Source: Halarcobacter anaerophilus
GTDB taxonomy: Bacteria > Campylobacterota > Campylobacteria > Campylobacterales > Arcobacteraceae
DNA length: 64,000 bases
Reading direction: 5' to 3'
Assembly: GCF_006459125.1 (NCBI RefSeq)
Contig: NZ_CP041070.1
Coordinates: 868,001 to 932,000 of the forward strand
Each line of letters starts with the position of its first letter. Positions within the stretch are counted from its first letter, which is position 1. Both the position numbers and the translations under genes were made by a program. Shown here in pieces: positions 44,311-52,477 of the stretch. The notes under the pieces were generated by a model. The model saw nothing but the letters and a program-made list of their open reading frames with translations. It was not told the DNA's origin and made no database searches.

Positions 44311-46593
44311 CTAAAAAAAAGTAACTTTGTTTCTTCCTGTTTTCTTTGATTTATAAAGAGCATTGTCTGCTCTTGAAACAAAAGATTCTACACTATCTTC
44401 TTTTTTAAATATTGTAACACCTATACTTGCGGTAATTTTTTGAGCTTTCGTGAAATTATACCCTTCTATTAAATCTTTTAAATGCTTGGCAAAGATTAAA
44501 AGTCTCTCTTTATTTGTATGAGGAACAATAATAATAAACTCTTCTCCTCCCCAACGTCCTACTGTATCCGTTCTTCTGCTATTACTTTTTAAAATATATG
44601 CAAACTCTTGTAAAACTACATCGCCTATATGATGACCGTAGATATCGTTTACTTTTTTAAAATAATCTATATCAAAGATTATTAAACCGAATTTATAGTT
44701 GTACCTGTCTGAGCGTAGTCTTTCACTTTTTAATACTTCATCTAATTTGTGGCGGTTATAAATATTTGTAAGTCTGTCAGTTATTGCTAATTGTTCTAAT
44801 CTTTTTTTTGCCAAAGATAATTTACAGTTGGCTTTTTTTAATTTTCTATTCCAATATAAAAAAACTATAAATATCAATAAAGTAACAAAAGCGAGCTGCC
44901 AAGCAAGAGTATAATTCACACTTTTTTCATATTTTACGGATACCCATCTATTAAAAATCTCTTTTTTTTGATTAGAATCTATTGTATTAATACTCTTTTG
45001 TAAAATAGAAAAAAGTAAGTTGTTATCATCTCGAACAGCAAAACTTACATCTAAATCATTAAAAATCTTTCCCGTAATTTTCAGTTCACCGATATAATTT
45101 TCCTGTATACTTGAACTTATTGCTGGCAGAGTATCGATATAACCGTAGAGTTCATCATCGCTGACTTTTTTTAATCCTTCTTTTACATCGTTATTTATGT
45201 AAATAAAATTTAAATATGGGTAGTGTTTTTTTAGAAGTTGCATATATGAATGATTTTTAGGAATTCCTATAGTTTTATTTTTTAGATTTTCAATACTGCT
45301 TAAAAAAGGAATATCAATTTTAGTAGCTAAAACTAAAGGAAGTTTTAAATAAGAGTCTGTAACTTTAATATTCTCTTTCTTTTTTTTATCTACAAAAAAA
45401 GGAAACAACTCACACTTTTTTTCTTCTATATATTCTAATGCCTGCTTTTTTGACTGAACTTTAACAGGGAAAAATTTTGTTCCTAATTTTTTTTCAAAAA
45501 TATTAAAATAGTCAGTTATCATTCCTTTATAAACACCGTTTTCTAAAAACTCAAAAGGTTTTTGAGGGATAATACAGGTTTTGATTAAAGAGGTTTTTTC
45601 TATATAATCTTTTTCTTCTTTATTTAAATAAAGTTTTGATGAGTCATTAAAAGGAACAACTTTATTAAAATCTATTTGACCTTTTACCAGTCCTAAAAGC
45701 TTGTATATATTGTAAATATTATCAAGTTTTTCTATATCAATCGTTCCTACTTTGTTTGTCTGATAATATGCCAATTTTTTCAATTCATTGGCTTCATAAA
45801 GAAGAGACTCTTTTGTTTTATTTTGAGAATTATACTTTTTTTGAATTAACTTTACGCTCTCTTTTATATTATTAAAAGCATATTCCCACCCTTTTAAAGT
45901 AGCCTCTCTAAACTCTTTTACCTCTTCTTTATTTTGATCATAATAATTTTTACTTGTTGCTAAAATATCATTGTAAAAATCAAAGCCGTAATCACGGGGA
46001 TTAAAAATTACGGGTTTCCCTCCTAATCTATTTAAAATAAAAGGTTCATTTGAGATGTAAGATGCCATTAAATCAGTTTTTCTATTTAGTAAATCTTTTA
46101 CGTTAAAAGAGTGTTTTATTATTGTTAAATCCTCAAGTTTTATTCCTTGGGAAAAAAGCATAGAGATAATTGAAGCATCACTGTTATGATTTGGTGTTGT
46201 CATTACTTTTTTGTTTTTAAAATCTTTTATAGTCTTTATTCCTGAACTTTTATCTGCAAGAAATACTAAAGGACTAGACTGATAAATTGCAGCCAAATAG
46301 ATAAGTTTTTTTCCTTTTGATATATCGATTAAAGAAGTAGGGCGTAGTATTGCATATTGACTTTTTTGATCTATTAAAGAATCAACGGAATTGATATTGT
46401 AATTCCACTCTTTTATATCAATATCCAAGCCTATATCTTCATAAAAACCTTTCTCTTTTGCCATATAAAAACCTGCAAATTCAAATTGATGTTTCCATTG
46501 TAATTGCAGAGTTACTTTTTTCAGAGTATGGGCATGGGAAAAAGAGAATAAAAAAATAGTAAATAAAAATAGTATTTGTTGATTAATATGCAT
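44311..46593 (-). CDS. diguanylate cyclase with two periplasmic binding-protein sensor domains
   Basis: A 760-residue membrane protein. Signal peptide (about 1-21). A NMT1/THI5-like binding domain follows (about 25-300; VTLQLQWKHQFEFAGFYMAK), the fold used for thiamine-precursor (hydroxymethylpyrimidine) and nitrate/sulfonate sensing. Then an SBP_bac_3-type domain (about 330-560) and one membrane helix (about 570-588). The GGDEF domain has W681-GGEEF and an inhibitory RxxD site at R673-D676 with the canonical 5-residue spacing, so c-di-GMP production should be feedback-inhibited. No phosphotransfer domain is present. It is the first gene of the operon. Confidence 0.9.
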   Translation of the reverse strand: MHINQQILFLFTIFLFSFSHAHTLKKVTLQLQWKHQFEFAGFYMAKEKGFYEDIGLDIDIKEWNYNINSVDSLIDQKSQYAILRPTSLIDISKGKKLIYLAAIYQSSPLVFLADKSSGIKTIKDFKNKKVMTTPNHNSDASIISMLFSQGIKLEDLTIIKHSFNVKDLLNRKTDLMASYISNEPFILNRLGGKPVIFNPRDYGFDFYNDILATSKNYYDQNKEEVKEFREATLKGWEYAFNNIKESVKLIQKKYNSQNKTKESLLYEANELKKLAYYQTNKVGTIDIEKLDNIYNIYKLLGLVKGQIDFNKVVPFNDSSKLYLNKEEKDYIEKTSLIKTCIIPQKPFEFLENGVYKGMITDYFNIFEKKLGTKFFPVKVQSKKQALEYIEEKKCELFPFFVDKKKKENIKVTDSYLKLPLVLATKIDIPFLSSIENLKNKTIGIPKNHSYMQLLKKHYPYLNFIYINNDVKEGLKKVSDDELYGYIDTLPAISSSIQENYIGELKITGKIFNDLDVSFAVRDDNNLLFSILQKSINTIDSNQKKEIFNRWVSVKYEKSVNYTLAWQLAFVTLLIFIVFLYWNRKLKKANCKLSLAKKRLEQLAITDRLTNIYNRHKLDEVLKSERLRSDRYNYKFGLIIFDIDYFKKVNDIYGHHIGDVVLQEFAYILKSNSRRTDTVGRWGGEEFIIIVPHTNKERLLIFAKHLKDLIEGYNFTKAQKITASIGVTIFKKEDSVESFVSRADNALYKSKKTGRNKVTFF

Positions 46594-46622
46594 AATAGAA
46601 ATAAAACCTTGATTTTTTCTCT

Positions 46623-46656
46623 ATTATATTTAAAACTTGACGGAATCCTGACGGAA
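46623..46656 (-). promoter_or_regulatory. promoter with Pho-box-like 11-bp direct repeats before the diguanylate cyclase operon
   Basis: On the minus strand, TTCCGTCA occurs twice (46656-46649 and 46645-46638) with an exact 11-bp period, 9 bases before a TATAAT -10 box (46628-46623). PhoB/OmpR-family activators bind such repeats (the E. coli Pho box has TGTCA every 11 bp, ending about 10 bp from the -10). The third gene of the operon encodes a PhoB-like regulator, so autoregulation is likely, though inferred. Confidence 0.6.
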
Positions 46657-46659
46657 AAT

Positions 46660-46703
46660 AATAAAATAAAAAAAGGCAGAAGCTAAAAAACTCCTACCTT
46701 TTT
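46660..46703 (-). terminator. terminator of the superoxide reductase gene
   Basis: On the minus strand a 13-bp stem with two G-U pairs (46703-46691 with 46682-46670), 8-base loop, then a T-rich run. The wobble pairs form only in the minus-strand RNA, so it acts for the gene at 46723, just upstream of the operator region of the next operon. Confidence 0.65.
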
Positions 46704-46722
46704 GAAGCATAGCACTTAAAAA

Positions 46723-47109
46723 CTATTCAGCTACTGTAACAGTAACGGGTGTTGATTCCCAAATACCATGCTTAGTACAGTAACCGTGAGCTACAAGGTT
46801 TAATTTTTTACCTGTTGGAATAATTGTAAATGTAGTTGTATTGTGAGCTTTTACATTTCCTAGTGTTCCAGGAACATAAGATGCTCTTGCTAATAATGTT
46901 TCACCGTTATATAATGCAACAGATTCGATATAGTGATCAAAATCATCCGGGTGAGTATATTCATTTCCCATTTTTACAGTTACTTCAAAAGGTTCACCTT
47001 TTTTTGCAGTTTCAGCACAGTGGATAAATGGACTGTGTCTATCAATTAAATCTTTTTTTGCTTCTCTTTCAACAGTATCAATGTCAACGTATTTGTTAAT
47101 TTTTGGCAT
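46723..47109 (-). CDS. superoxide reductase (class II, neelaredoxin type)
   Basis: A 128-residue SOR that reduces superoxide to peroxide at a mononuclear Fe(Cys)(His)4 centre. The five ligands are in place: H25, H53 (YTHPDDFDHY), H59, C111 and H114 (GYCTKHG). It lacks the N-terminal desulforedoxin domain. The loop that carries the Glu-Lys pair in the usual EKH motif reads D23-R24-H25 here, a conservative change of both residues. Cytoplasmic, no signal peptide. ATG follows TAGGAGAGAAAAT. It is a single gene with its own terminator and an unusual upstream palindrome. Confidence 0.88.
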   Translation of the reverse strand: MPKINKYVDIDTVEREAKKDLIDRHSPFIHCAETAKKGEPFEVTVKMGNEYTHPDDFDHYIESVALYNGETLLARASYVPGTLGNVKAHNTTTFTIIPTGKKLNLVAHGYCTKHGIWESTPVTVTVAE

Positions 47110-47139
47110 ATTTTCTCTCCTAATAAAATTTGGTCAAAT

Positions 47140-47145
47140 ATTATA
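47140..47145 (-). promoter_or_regulatory. -10 box for superoxide reductase
   Basis: TATAAT on the minus strand, preceded by TG plus one base (extended -10), 30 bases before the ATG at 47109. An imperfect TGGT...ACCA inverted repeat (47131-47148) covers it. Confidence 0.55.
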
Positions 47146-47162
47146 CCATTATTTTTTTAAAG

Positions 47163-47189
47163 TATTTAGGATAATTTTTATCCTAAATA
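47163..47189. promoter_or_regulatory. perfect 12-bp palindrome between superoxide reductase and thiL
   Basis: TATTTAGGATAA (47163-47174) and TTATCCTAAATA (47178-47189) form a perfect inverted repeat with a 3-base spacer. The centre is about 43 bases upstream of the expected superoxide reductase transcript start, a normal place for an operator or activator site. It could also be a hairpin. Confidence 0.5.
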
Positions 47190-47242
47190 AGACTCTTAAG
47201 AAAAATATCAGAAAACAAGCTTCAATGTGGTAATATTCTGCC

Positions 47243-48070
47243 ATGAATAAAGAAGATTTTTTTATAAAACAGTTTAATAATAATTCAAAACTAATAGGTG
47301 ACGACGGTGCTGTAATAGGTGAATTTGTTTATAGCAATGATGCTTTTTTTGAAAACGTGCATTTCAAAAAAGAGTGGTTTAGTTTAAAACAAATAGCAAG
47401 AAAAGCAATGCTTGTAAATATCTCCGATGCTATTGCAATGAATGCCAAACCTAAATATGCCCTTTTAACGGTTGCTATTCCCAAAGAGTATTCAAAAAAA
47501 GATATAAAGTATTTAGCTCAAGGTTTTTTGGAAGTTGCAAAAGAGTACGGTATAGAAATTATAGGAGGAGATACAATCTCTAACTGTAAATTGGATATTA
47601 GCGTTACAATTATCTCTACAACAAACAACCCTAAATTAAGAAGAGGAATAAAAAAGAGTGATTTGCTCTGTTTTACGGGAGATTTAGGCTCATGCAAAAA
47701 AGATTTAAGAAGATTGTTAAGCGGTAAAAAAATATCAAAAAAATCAAAATTTTATGAACCTAAATTAAAAGCAGAGTTTTTTTATGAAGCCTCAAAATAT
47801 GTAAACTCATGTATGGATATTTCAGACGGTCTTTTTTTTGAACTTGAGAGAATGTCAAAGCAGAGCAAAAAAGGTTTTGAGTTTTTTTATGAAATACCTA
47901 AAAGAGTAGGTTGCTCGGGAGAAGAGTATGAATTGCTTTTCTCTTTTGAAGAAAAACATAAGATGAAAATAGAAAAAATAGCAAAAAGATATGGTATAAA
48001 ACTTAATATATTTGCAAAAGCGGTTGAAGGCAGATATAAATGTGATTGTAAAAACCACCATTTTGGATAA
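47243..48070 (+). CDS. thiL: thiamine-monophosphate kinase
   Basis: A 275-residue ThiL, the last step of thiamine pyrophosphate synthesis. Seen: IGDDGAVI (Mg/ATP), SNDAFFENVHFKKEW, ARKAMLVNISDAIAMNAKPKY-like core motif, GGDTIS, and CMDISDGLF near the substrate site. It is about 50 residues shorter than the E. coli enzyme, mainly in the C-terminal domain. The start has only weak ribosome-site character; a TAATAT box just before the ATG may make it leaderless. truD follows after 9 bases. Confidence 0.88.
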   Translation: MNKEDFFIKQFNNNSKLIGDDGAVIGEFVYSNDAFFENVHFKKEWFSLKQIARKAMLVNISDAIAMNAKPKYALLTVAIPKEYSKKDIKYLAQGFLEVAKEYGIEIIGGDTISNCKLDISVTIISTTNNPKLRRGIKKSDLLCFTGDLGSCKKDLRRLLSGKKISKKSKFYEPKLKAEFFYEASKYVNSCMDISDGLFFELERMSKQSKKGFEFFYEIPKRVGCSGEEYELLFSFEEKHKMKIEKIAKRYGIKLNIFAKAVEGRYKCDCKNHHFG

Positions 48071-48079
48071 GGAAAAAGA

Positions 48080-49144
48080 TTGGAAAACTTGCAAAGATAT
48101 TTAACTCACTCAAAAATTGACGTACTTTTTAAACAGACAAAAGAGGATTTTGTAGTAACTGAAGTACCTTTATATGAATTTAGCAATGAGGGTGAACATA
48201 TAATTATTAAATTTAGAAAAAAAGATCTGACAACTTGGAATGCGGTTCAAATATTTTCAGAACAGTTAGGATGTAAATCAAGAGATATAGGATATGCAGG
48301 ATTAAAAGATAAAAATGCAATGACGATTCAACATATCTCTGTTCCCAAAAGTTGCGAAGAGAGATTAGAAAAATTTAATCATGAAAATATAAAAATATTA
48401 GAAATAACAAGACATAACAATAAAATAAGAGTAGGGCATTTAAAAGGCAATAAATTTTTTATAAGATTAAAAAGAGTTACTCCTTTGGATGCAAAAAAGA
48501 TAGAAGAGGCTATTGCAAAAATAGCCGTGTACGGTATGCCAAACTATTTCGGTTTTCAAAGATTCGGAATAGAAGGAGATAATTATAAAAAAGGTGAAGC
48601 TATAGTAAAAGGTGAATTAAAAGAGAAAAATAGAAAGTTAAAACAGATGTTTATTAACTCTTATCAAAGTTATTTGTTTAATTCTTGGCTTTCAAAAAGA
48701 ATTGAAATTTCAAAACTTATTGAAGCTTTTAAGCCAAAAGAGATTTATGAAAAACTCTCTTTGCCTTTAGATCTTGTTGAAGAGATGAAGAATCAAAAGC
48801 ACCCTTTTAAAATTTTAAACGGAGATTTGATGAGTCATTATCCGTACGGAAAAATCTTTTATGCCGAAGATTTACAAAGTGAAGCAGATAAATTTTTTGA
48901 TAAAGATAGAGTTCCAACAGGACTTTTATGTGGAAAGAGAGTTAAAAACTCTATTGATTTTGCATATGAAATTGAAAAAGAATTTGAAGAAAAAATTTTG
49001 GAAAACGGGGCAAGAAGATTTGCTTGGATATTCCCAACTGAGATTGAATCAAATTATAAAGAGGATAAAAACTGGCTTGAACTGCAATTTGAACTTCCTA
49101 AAGGTTCGTATGCAACGGAGTTTATAGCTGAGCTGATTCATTAA
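48080..49144 (+). CDS. truD: tRNA pseudouridine(13) synthase TruD
   Basis: A 354-residue TruD starting at TTG after AAGGAAAAAG. The catalytic Asp is in GYAGLKDKNAMTIQHIS, and MPNYFGFQRFG (RNA-binding), FINSYQSYLFNSWLS and the C-terminal LQFELPKGSYATEFIAEL are typical. It isomerises U13 in tRNA-Glu. It is co-transcribed with thiL. Confidence 0.93.
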   Translation: MENLQRYLTHSKIDVLFKQTKEDFVVTEVPLYEFSNEGEHIIIKFRKKDLTTWNAVQIFSEQLGCKSRDIGYAGLKDKNAMTIQHISVPKSCEERLEKFNHENIKILEITRHNNKIRVGHLKGNKFFIRLKRVTPLDAKKIEEAIAKIAVYGMPNYFGFQRFGIEGDNYKKGEAIVKGELKEKNRKLKQMFINSYQSYLFNSWLSKRIEISKLIEAFKPKEIYEKLSLPLDLVEEMKNQKHPFKILNGDLMSHYPYGKIFYAEDLQSEADKFFDKDRVPTGLLCGKRVKNSIDFAYEIEKEFEEKILENGARRFAWIFPTEIESNYKEDKNWLELQFELPKGSYATEFIAELIH

Positions 49145-49235
49145 AAAATTAACTATTAATCATATACCTCATTTAATTATTTTTTTTAAGTTAAAGTAGG
49201 TTAAACTTTACACTAGCTATAAATAAAGGTAAAAA

Positions 49236-49595
49236 ATGACGTATGAAGAGCTTATAAAAGAGTTATGTGATGTGATAAAAGAGTCTGAAGAAAATGCTAT
49301 TTCAATTTATGATAATTTGGAAAAGATAGATACGACTCTTGAATCTTTAGATATTCCTAGTCATAAATTAACAAAAGTACAAGAGTTTATATCTGCTTCA
49401 TTTGGTTTGTTGCAGCATCAAGATATACATAGACAAAAGATTGAAAGAGTTGTTAACTTTGTTTGTGAAAATAAACATATTGATTCAAGTGAATATAATT
49501 TGGCCTCTTCTGCGAAACATATAGCAGGGGATTCAGGTGAAGAAGTATTAAGTAATGACGAATTGGAAGCTTTGATTCAAAGTATGAAAAACTAA
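49236..49595 (+). CDS. mini CheZ-like chemotaxis phosphatase with FliM-like tail
   Basis: A 119-residue, mostly helical protein. Residues 61-67 read HQDIHRQ, giving D63 and Q67 in the D-x3-Q spacing of the CheZ active site (D143 and Q147 in E. coli), inside a helix GLLQHQDIHRQKIERVV. The C-terminal VLSNDELEALIQSM (104-117) matches the CheY-binding N-terminal peptide of FliM (LSQDEIDALL) in 6 of 10 places. It is half the length of CheZ, as a single helical hairpin would be. It converges with a chemoreceptor gene. A CheZ-like role on CheY is inferred. Confidence 0.6.
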   Translation: MTYEELIKELCDVIKESEENAISIYDNLEKIDTTLESLDIPSHKLTKVQEFISASFGLLQHQDIHRQKIERVVNFVCENKHIDSSEYNLASSAKHIAGDSGEEVLSNDELEALIQSMKN

Positions 49596-49625
49596 TCAAT
49601 AAAAGGTTTTTTCCTTTTATTGATT
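49594..49625. terminator. bidirectional hairpin between the CheZ-like and chemoreceptor genes
   Basis: A perfect 13-bp stem (49594-49606 with 49613-49625) with a 6-T loop. It includes both stop codons of the convergent genes. Confidence 0.8.
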
Positions 49626-51806
49626 TTTACACGCCTCTTTTTTTAGATGATTCAGTGTTCCGAAAATTCTAAGTGATTCTATCTCTATAGCTTTTGCTTT
49701 ATCATTTAGAACTTCATTTGGTTTTTTATCTGCATTTGCATTAATCAAATCTTGGAATTTTACTGTTAGATTTTTGTTTAATTCTTTTAAATTTTCTATT
49801 ACTTCAACATTTGCATTTGGATTAATAGTTATATAGTTTTCTATCCACTTGTTAAGCTCTTCTGAACTCTTTGCAGTCCAAGCTTCATAACTACCTAACT
49901 TGGTATATACGCTGTCTTTTACGCTTAATACGTCAACTTTTAATTTTGCAGTGTCATATACCAAATCCACATTGCATACTTCTTCTCTTGCTTCTTCTAG
50001 GAAACTTGCCCTTGCAGCTGCTGTTACAAGTGAGTTAGACATATTAGCGATTTCAGTAGACATTTTAGAAATCTCTTCTGCAACTTGCGCATTTTTTTGT
50101 GTTGCTTGATCTAAAGTATTAACAGCATCGTTTATTTGAGTAATACCTCTTTCTTGCTCTCTTGAAGCATTTGCAACAAAATCGATTTTTTCAATAGTAA
50201 ATTGAATATTTTTATTTAAAATCTCATATCCGCCTATCATATCATCAGAGATTTTTTTACCTTCATTGGCTTTTGTTGTTGCATTTTCAACTAAATTTTT
50301 TATCTCTTTTGCAGCTTCGGCACTTCTGCTTGCTAAGTTTCTAACTTCTTGCGCAACTACCGCAAAACCTTTTCCTGCTTCACCTGCCGTTGCTGCTTCT
50401 ACTGCTGCATTTAAAGATAGAATATTTGTTTGGAATGCTATTTGGTCAATTACTTCAATAGCTTCGTTAATAGAGCTTATCTGGCTGTTAATCTCTTCCA
50501 TTGCTGTTGCAGTTTTATTTGCAAACTCTTGACCCGTATTTGCAGCTTTTGTAACATCACTTGCCAAGTTTGTCATTTCCACCGTTGTTTGGGTATTTCC
50601 TTGAATATTAGCAGTAATTTGTTCAAGTGCCGCTGCTGTCTCTTCAAGAGAGGCTGCTTGTTGGTTTGAAGATTCCGAAAGACTGTTTGAAGCAGTTGAT
50701 AAAGTATGGGTACTTTTATTTAAAGAGTCTCCTGTGTTCATAATCATAGCTAAGATCTCAGAAGTATTGTTCCCTACAAGTTTAATCCCTGCAGTTAGAG
50801 AACCTAAATCTCCGTAAATCCCTTTGTCATCAATTCTATAATCAAATTTTGATTCGGAATAGTTTTTTAAAGTGATATTGATTTTATCAAGAGTCTCTTT
50901 TGTATGTGAAATCATAGTATTTAGTTTATTTTTCAGATCTTCAACATATGGATTTGCAGCAGTTGATTCAACTTGATAAACAAAAAAACCGTTTCCTGTT
51001 TTTTCTAAAATATCATTTGCTTCTTCAATTACTTTTTCATCTTGTTTTAATCCCTCGTTCATTTTATCCATATAAGTGTTAAAAAGCTTGGCAACTTCTC
51101 CTACTTCATCTTTTGAAGATACTTCTAATTTAATAGTCGAATCATTTGAACTTAAAAGATTTTGAAATCCGTATTTAAGTGCTTCAATAGGTTTTGTCGC
51201 TCTTTTTACAATTATAAGAATCAGCCCTATTGTAATCCATCCGAATATGGTAGAAGCTAATAAAATCTCTATAATCAAATCTCCGATTCTATCATCGGAT
51301 TCATCTAAAGAGAAGGTTAAATCCATTACACCTATTACGTCGCCTTGTTTTTGGTTAACATGGCATAAAAGACACTCTTGTGTTGCAACCATAGGTTTAA
51401 TCATTCTTAGGTCATGCTGACCGTTTTCATCTGTTTCTATAAGCTGGTTTTTTTTACTTTTAAAAGATTCTAATATATCTTTGTCTTTTGTAAATTTTGT
51501 TCCGGGAGAATACATCTCGATAAGTGGTTTACTCTTTGCTATGGTAAGATTTTTAACACCTTTTATTGTTCTTGCTTGTTCTTCGGCTTTTTGTATTTGA
51601 GCCGGGTCACCTGTATTCATTGCATTTCTTAAACTCTGAAACATTGCAGTGTTTAACATTTCCAAATTGACTTTTGTTGTTGCTATGGCATCTTCTTTTA
51701 CTTTTGATGTTGTAAAATAAGCTACAATTAAACTTGACAGCGACATAAGAACAAAAAGAGCAAATATAATTTTATTACTTATTTTTTTCGTTATTAATTC
51801 TAACAT
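49617..51806 (-). CDS. methyl-accepting chemotaxis protein with periplasmic c-haem motif
   Basis: A 729-residue receptor. TM1 (about 14-32); periplasmic sensor (33-177) with a single haem-binding motif C145-L-L-C148-H149 followed by GDVIGVMDL, as in c-haem PAS-like sensors of Geobacter chemoreceptors; TM2 (178-200); HAMP (200-252); a long signalling coiled coil with the tip [19 protein letters not shown]; then a C-terminal domain (about 615-729) that aligns by pattern with CZB zinc-binding domains but without their His/Cys ligands. It probably senses redox state or gases (NO, O2). Convergent with the CheZ-like gene. Confidence 0.88.
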   Translation of the reverse strand: MLELITKKISNKIIFALFVLMSLSSLIVAYFTTSKVKEDAIATTKVNLEMLNTAMFQSLRNAMNTGDPAQIQKAEEQARTIKGVKNLTIAKSKPLIEMYSPGTKFTKDKDILESFKSKKNQLIETDENGQHDLRMIKPMVATQECLLCHVNQKQGDVIGVMDLTFSLDESDDRIGDLIIEILLASTIFGWITIGLILIIVKRATKPIEALKYGFQNLLSSNDSTIKLEVSSKDEVGEVAKLFNTYMDKMNEGLKQDEKVIEEANDILEKTGNGFFVYQVESTAANPYVEDLKNKLNTMISHTKETLDKINITLKNYSESKFDYRIDDKGIYGDLGSLTAGIKLVGNNTSEILAMIMNTGDSLNKSTHTLSTASNSLSESSNQQAASLEETAAALEQITANIQGNTQTTVEMTNLASDVTKAANTGQEFANKTATAMEEINSQISSINEAIEVIDQIAFQTNILSLNAAVEAATAGEAGKGFAVVAQEVRNLASRSAEAAKEIKNLVENATTKANEGKKISDDMIGGYEILNKNIQFTIEKIDFVANASREQERGITQINDAVNTLDQATQKNAQVAEEISKMSTEIANMSNSLVTAAARASFLEEAREEVCNVDLVYDTAKLKVDVLSVKDSVYTKLGSYEAWTAKSSEELNKWIENYITINPNANVEVIENLKELNKNLTVKFQDLINANADKKPNEVLNDKAKAIEIESLRIFGTLNHLKKEACKNQ

Positions 51807-51902
51807 TAACTATTCCCCAAATTATTAAGCTGGATTATTATATAATCTAAAACATTTATTATATATAAAATGCTTAATTAAATCAAATAAACTTGGAAAA
51901 TA

Positions 51903-52463
51903 ATGATAGTCGGAATAGAAGGAACAATAGAAAGAAAAGAACCTACATTATTAAATGTAAATGTTAATGGAATTATATATGAGATTTTTGTTTCCGTTAA
52001 TTGTAGTTCAAAAATTATTGATCAAAAAGTCAAGCTATATATCACCCATATCATAAGAGAAGATTCTCAAACTCTATACGGCTTTTTAGATCCAAACGAA
52101 AAAAAACTTTTTGATACCGTTATTAAAATAAACGGAGTAGGACCTAAAGTCGCTTTGGCAATTTGTTCAACCTTTACTCCATCTTCTTTTTCTCAAATAG
52201 TAAGTTCAAACGATGTATCAATGTTAAAAAGAGTTCCCGGAATCGGACCAAAAGGTGCAAGCAGGATTTTAGTCGAACTTTCAGGCTTTATTATTGATAC
52301 GGATGAGAATGAAGATTCAAGCAGTTCAAATCTTCTTGAAGCATCACTTGCTTTAGAATCTTTAGGGTTTAAAAAAGATATAGTTTCAAAAGTATTAAAA
52401 AACTGTTCAGGTACAAATACAAGCGAACTAGTAAGACAAGCATTAAAACAATTACAAAAATAG
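51903..52463 (+). CDS. ruvA: Holliday junction DNA helicase subunit RuvA
   Basis: A 186-residue RuvA: N-terminal OB fold ([20 protein letters not shown]), two HhH motifs ([20 protein letters not shown] and [20 protein letters not shown]) and a C-terminal domain III (about 140-186, [12 protein letters not shown]) that contacts RuvB. It binds Holliday junctions. It opens the ruvA-ddl-hydrolase-murF-HIT operon. Confidence 0.95.
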   Translation: MIVGIEGTIERKEPTLLNVNVNGIIYEIFVSVNCSSKIIDQKVKLYITHIIREDSQTLYGFLDPNEKKLFDTVIKINGVGPKVALAICSTFTPSSFSQIVSSNDVSMLKRVPGIGPKGASRILVELSGFIIDTDENEDSSSSNLLEASLALESLGFKKDIVSKVLKNCSGTNTSELVRQALKQLQK

Positions 52464-52477
52464 ATCAGGAGAAAATA

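Noticed and set aside
47190-47242. TPP riboswitch upstream of thiL.
   Set aside because: No CTGAGA or related conserved cores, and the gap is too short for the aptamer.
49145-49235. FliA (sigma-28) or sigma-54 promoter for the CheZ-like gene.
   Set aside because: I see no clear TAAA-N15-GCCGATAA type or GG-N10-GC type element; TAAAG-like runs are too common in this AT-rich DNA.
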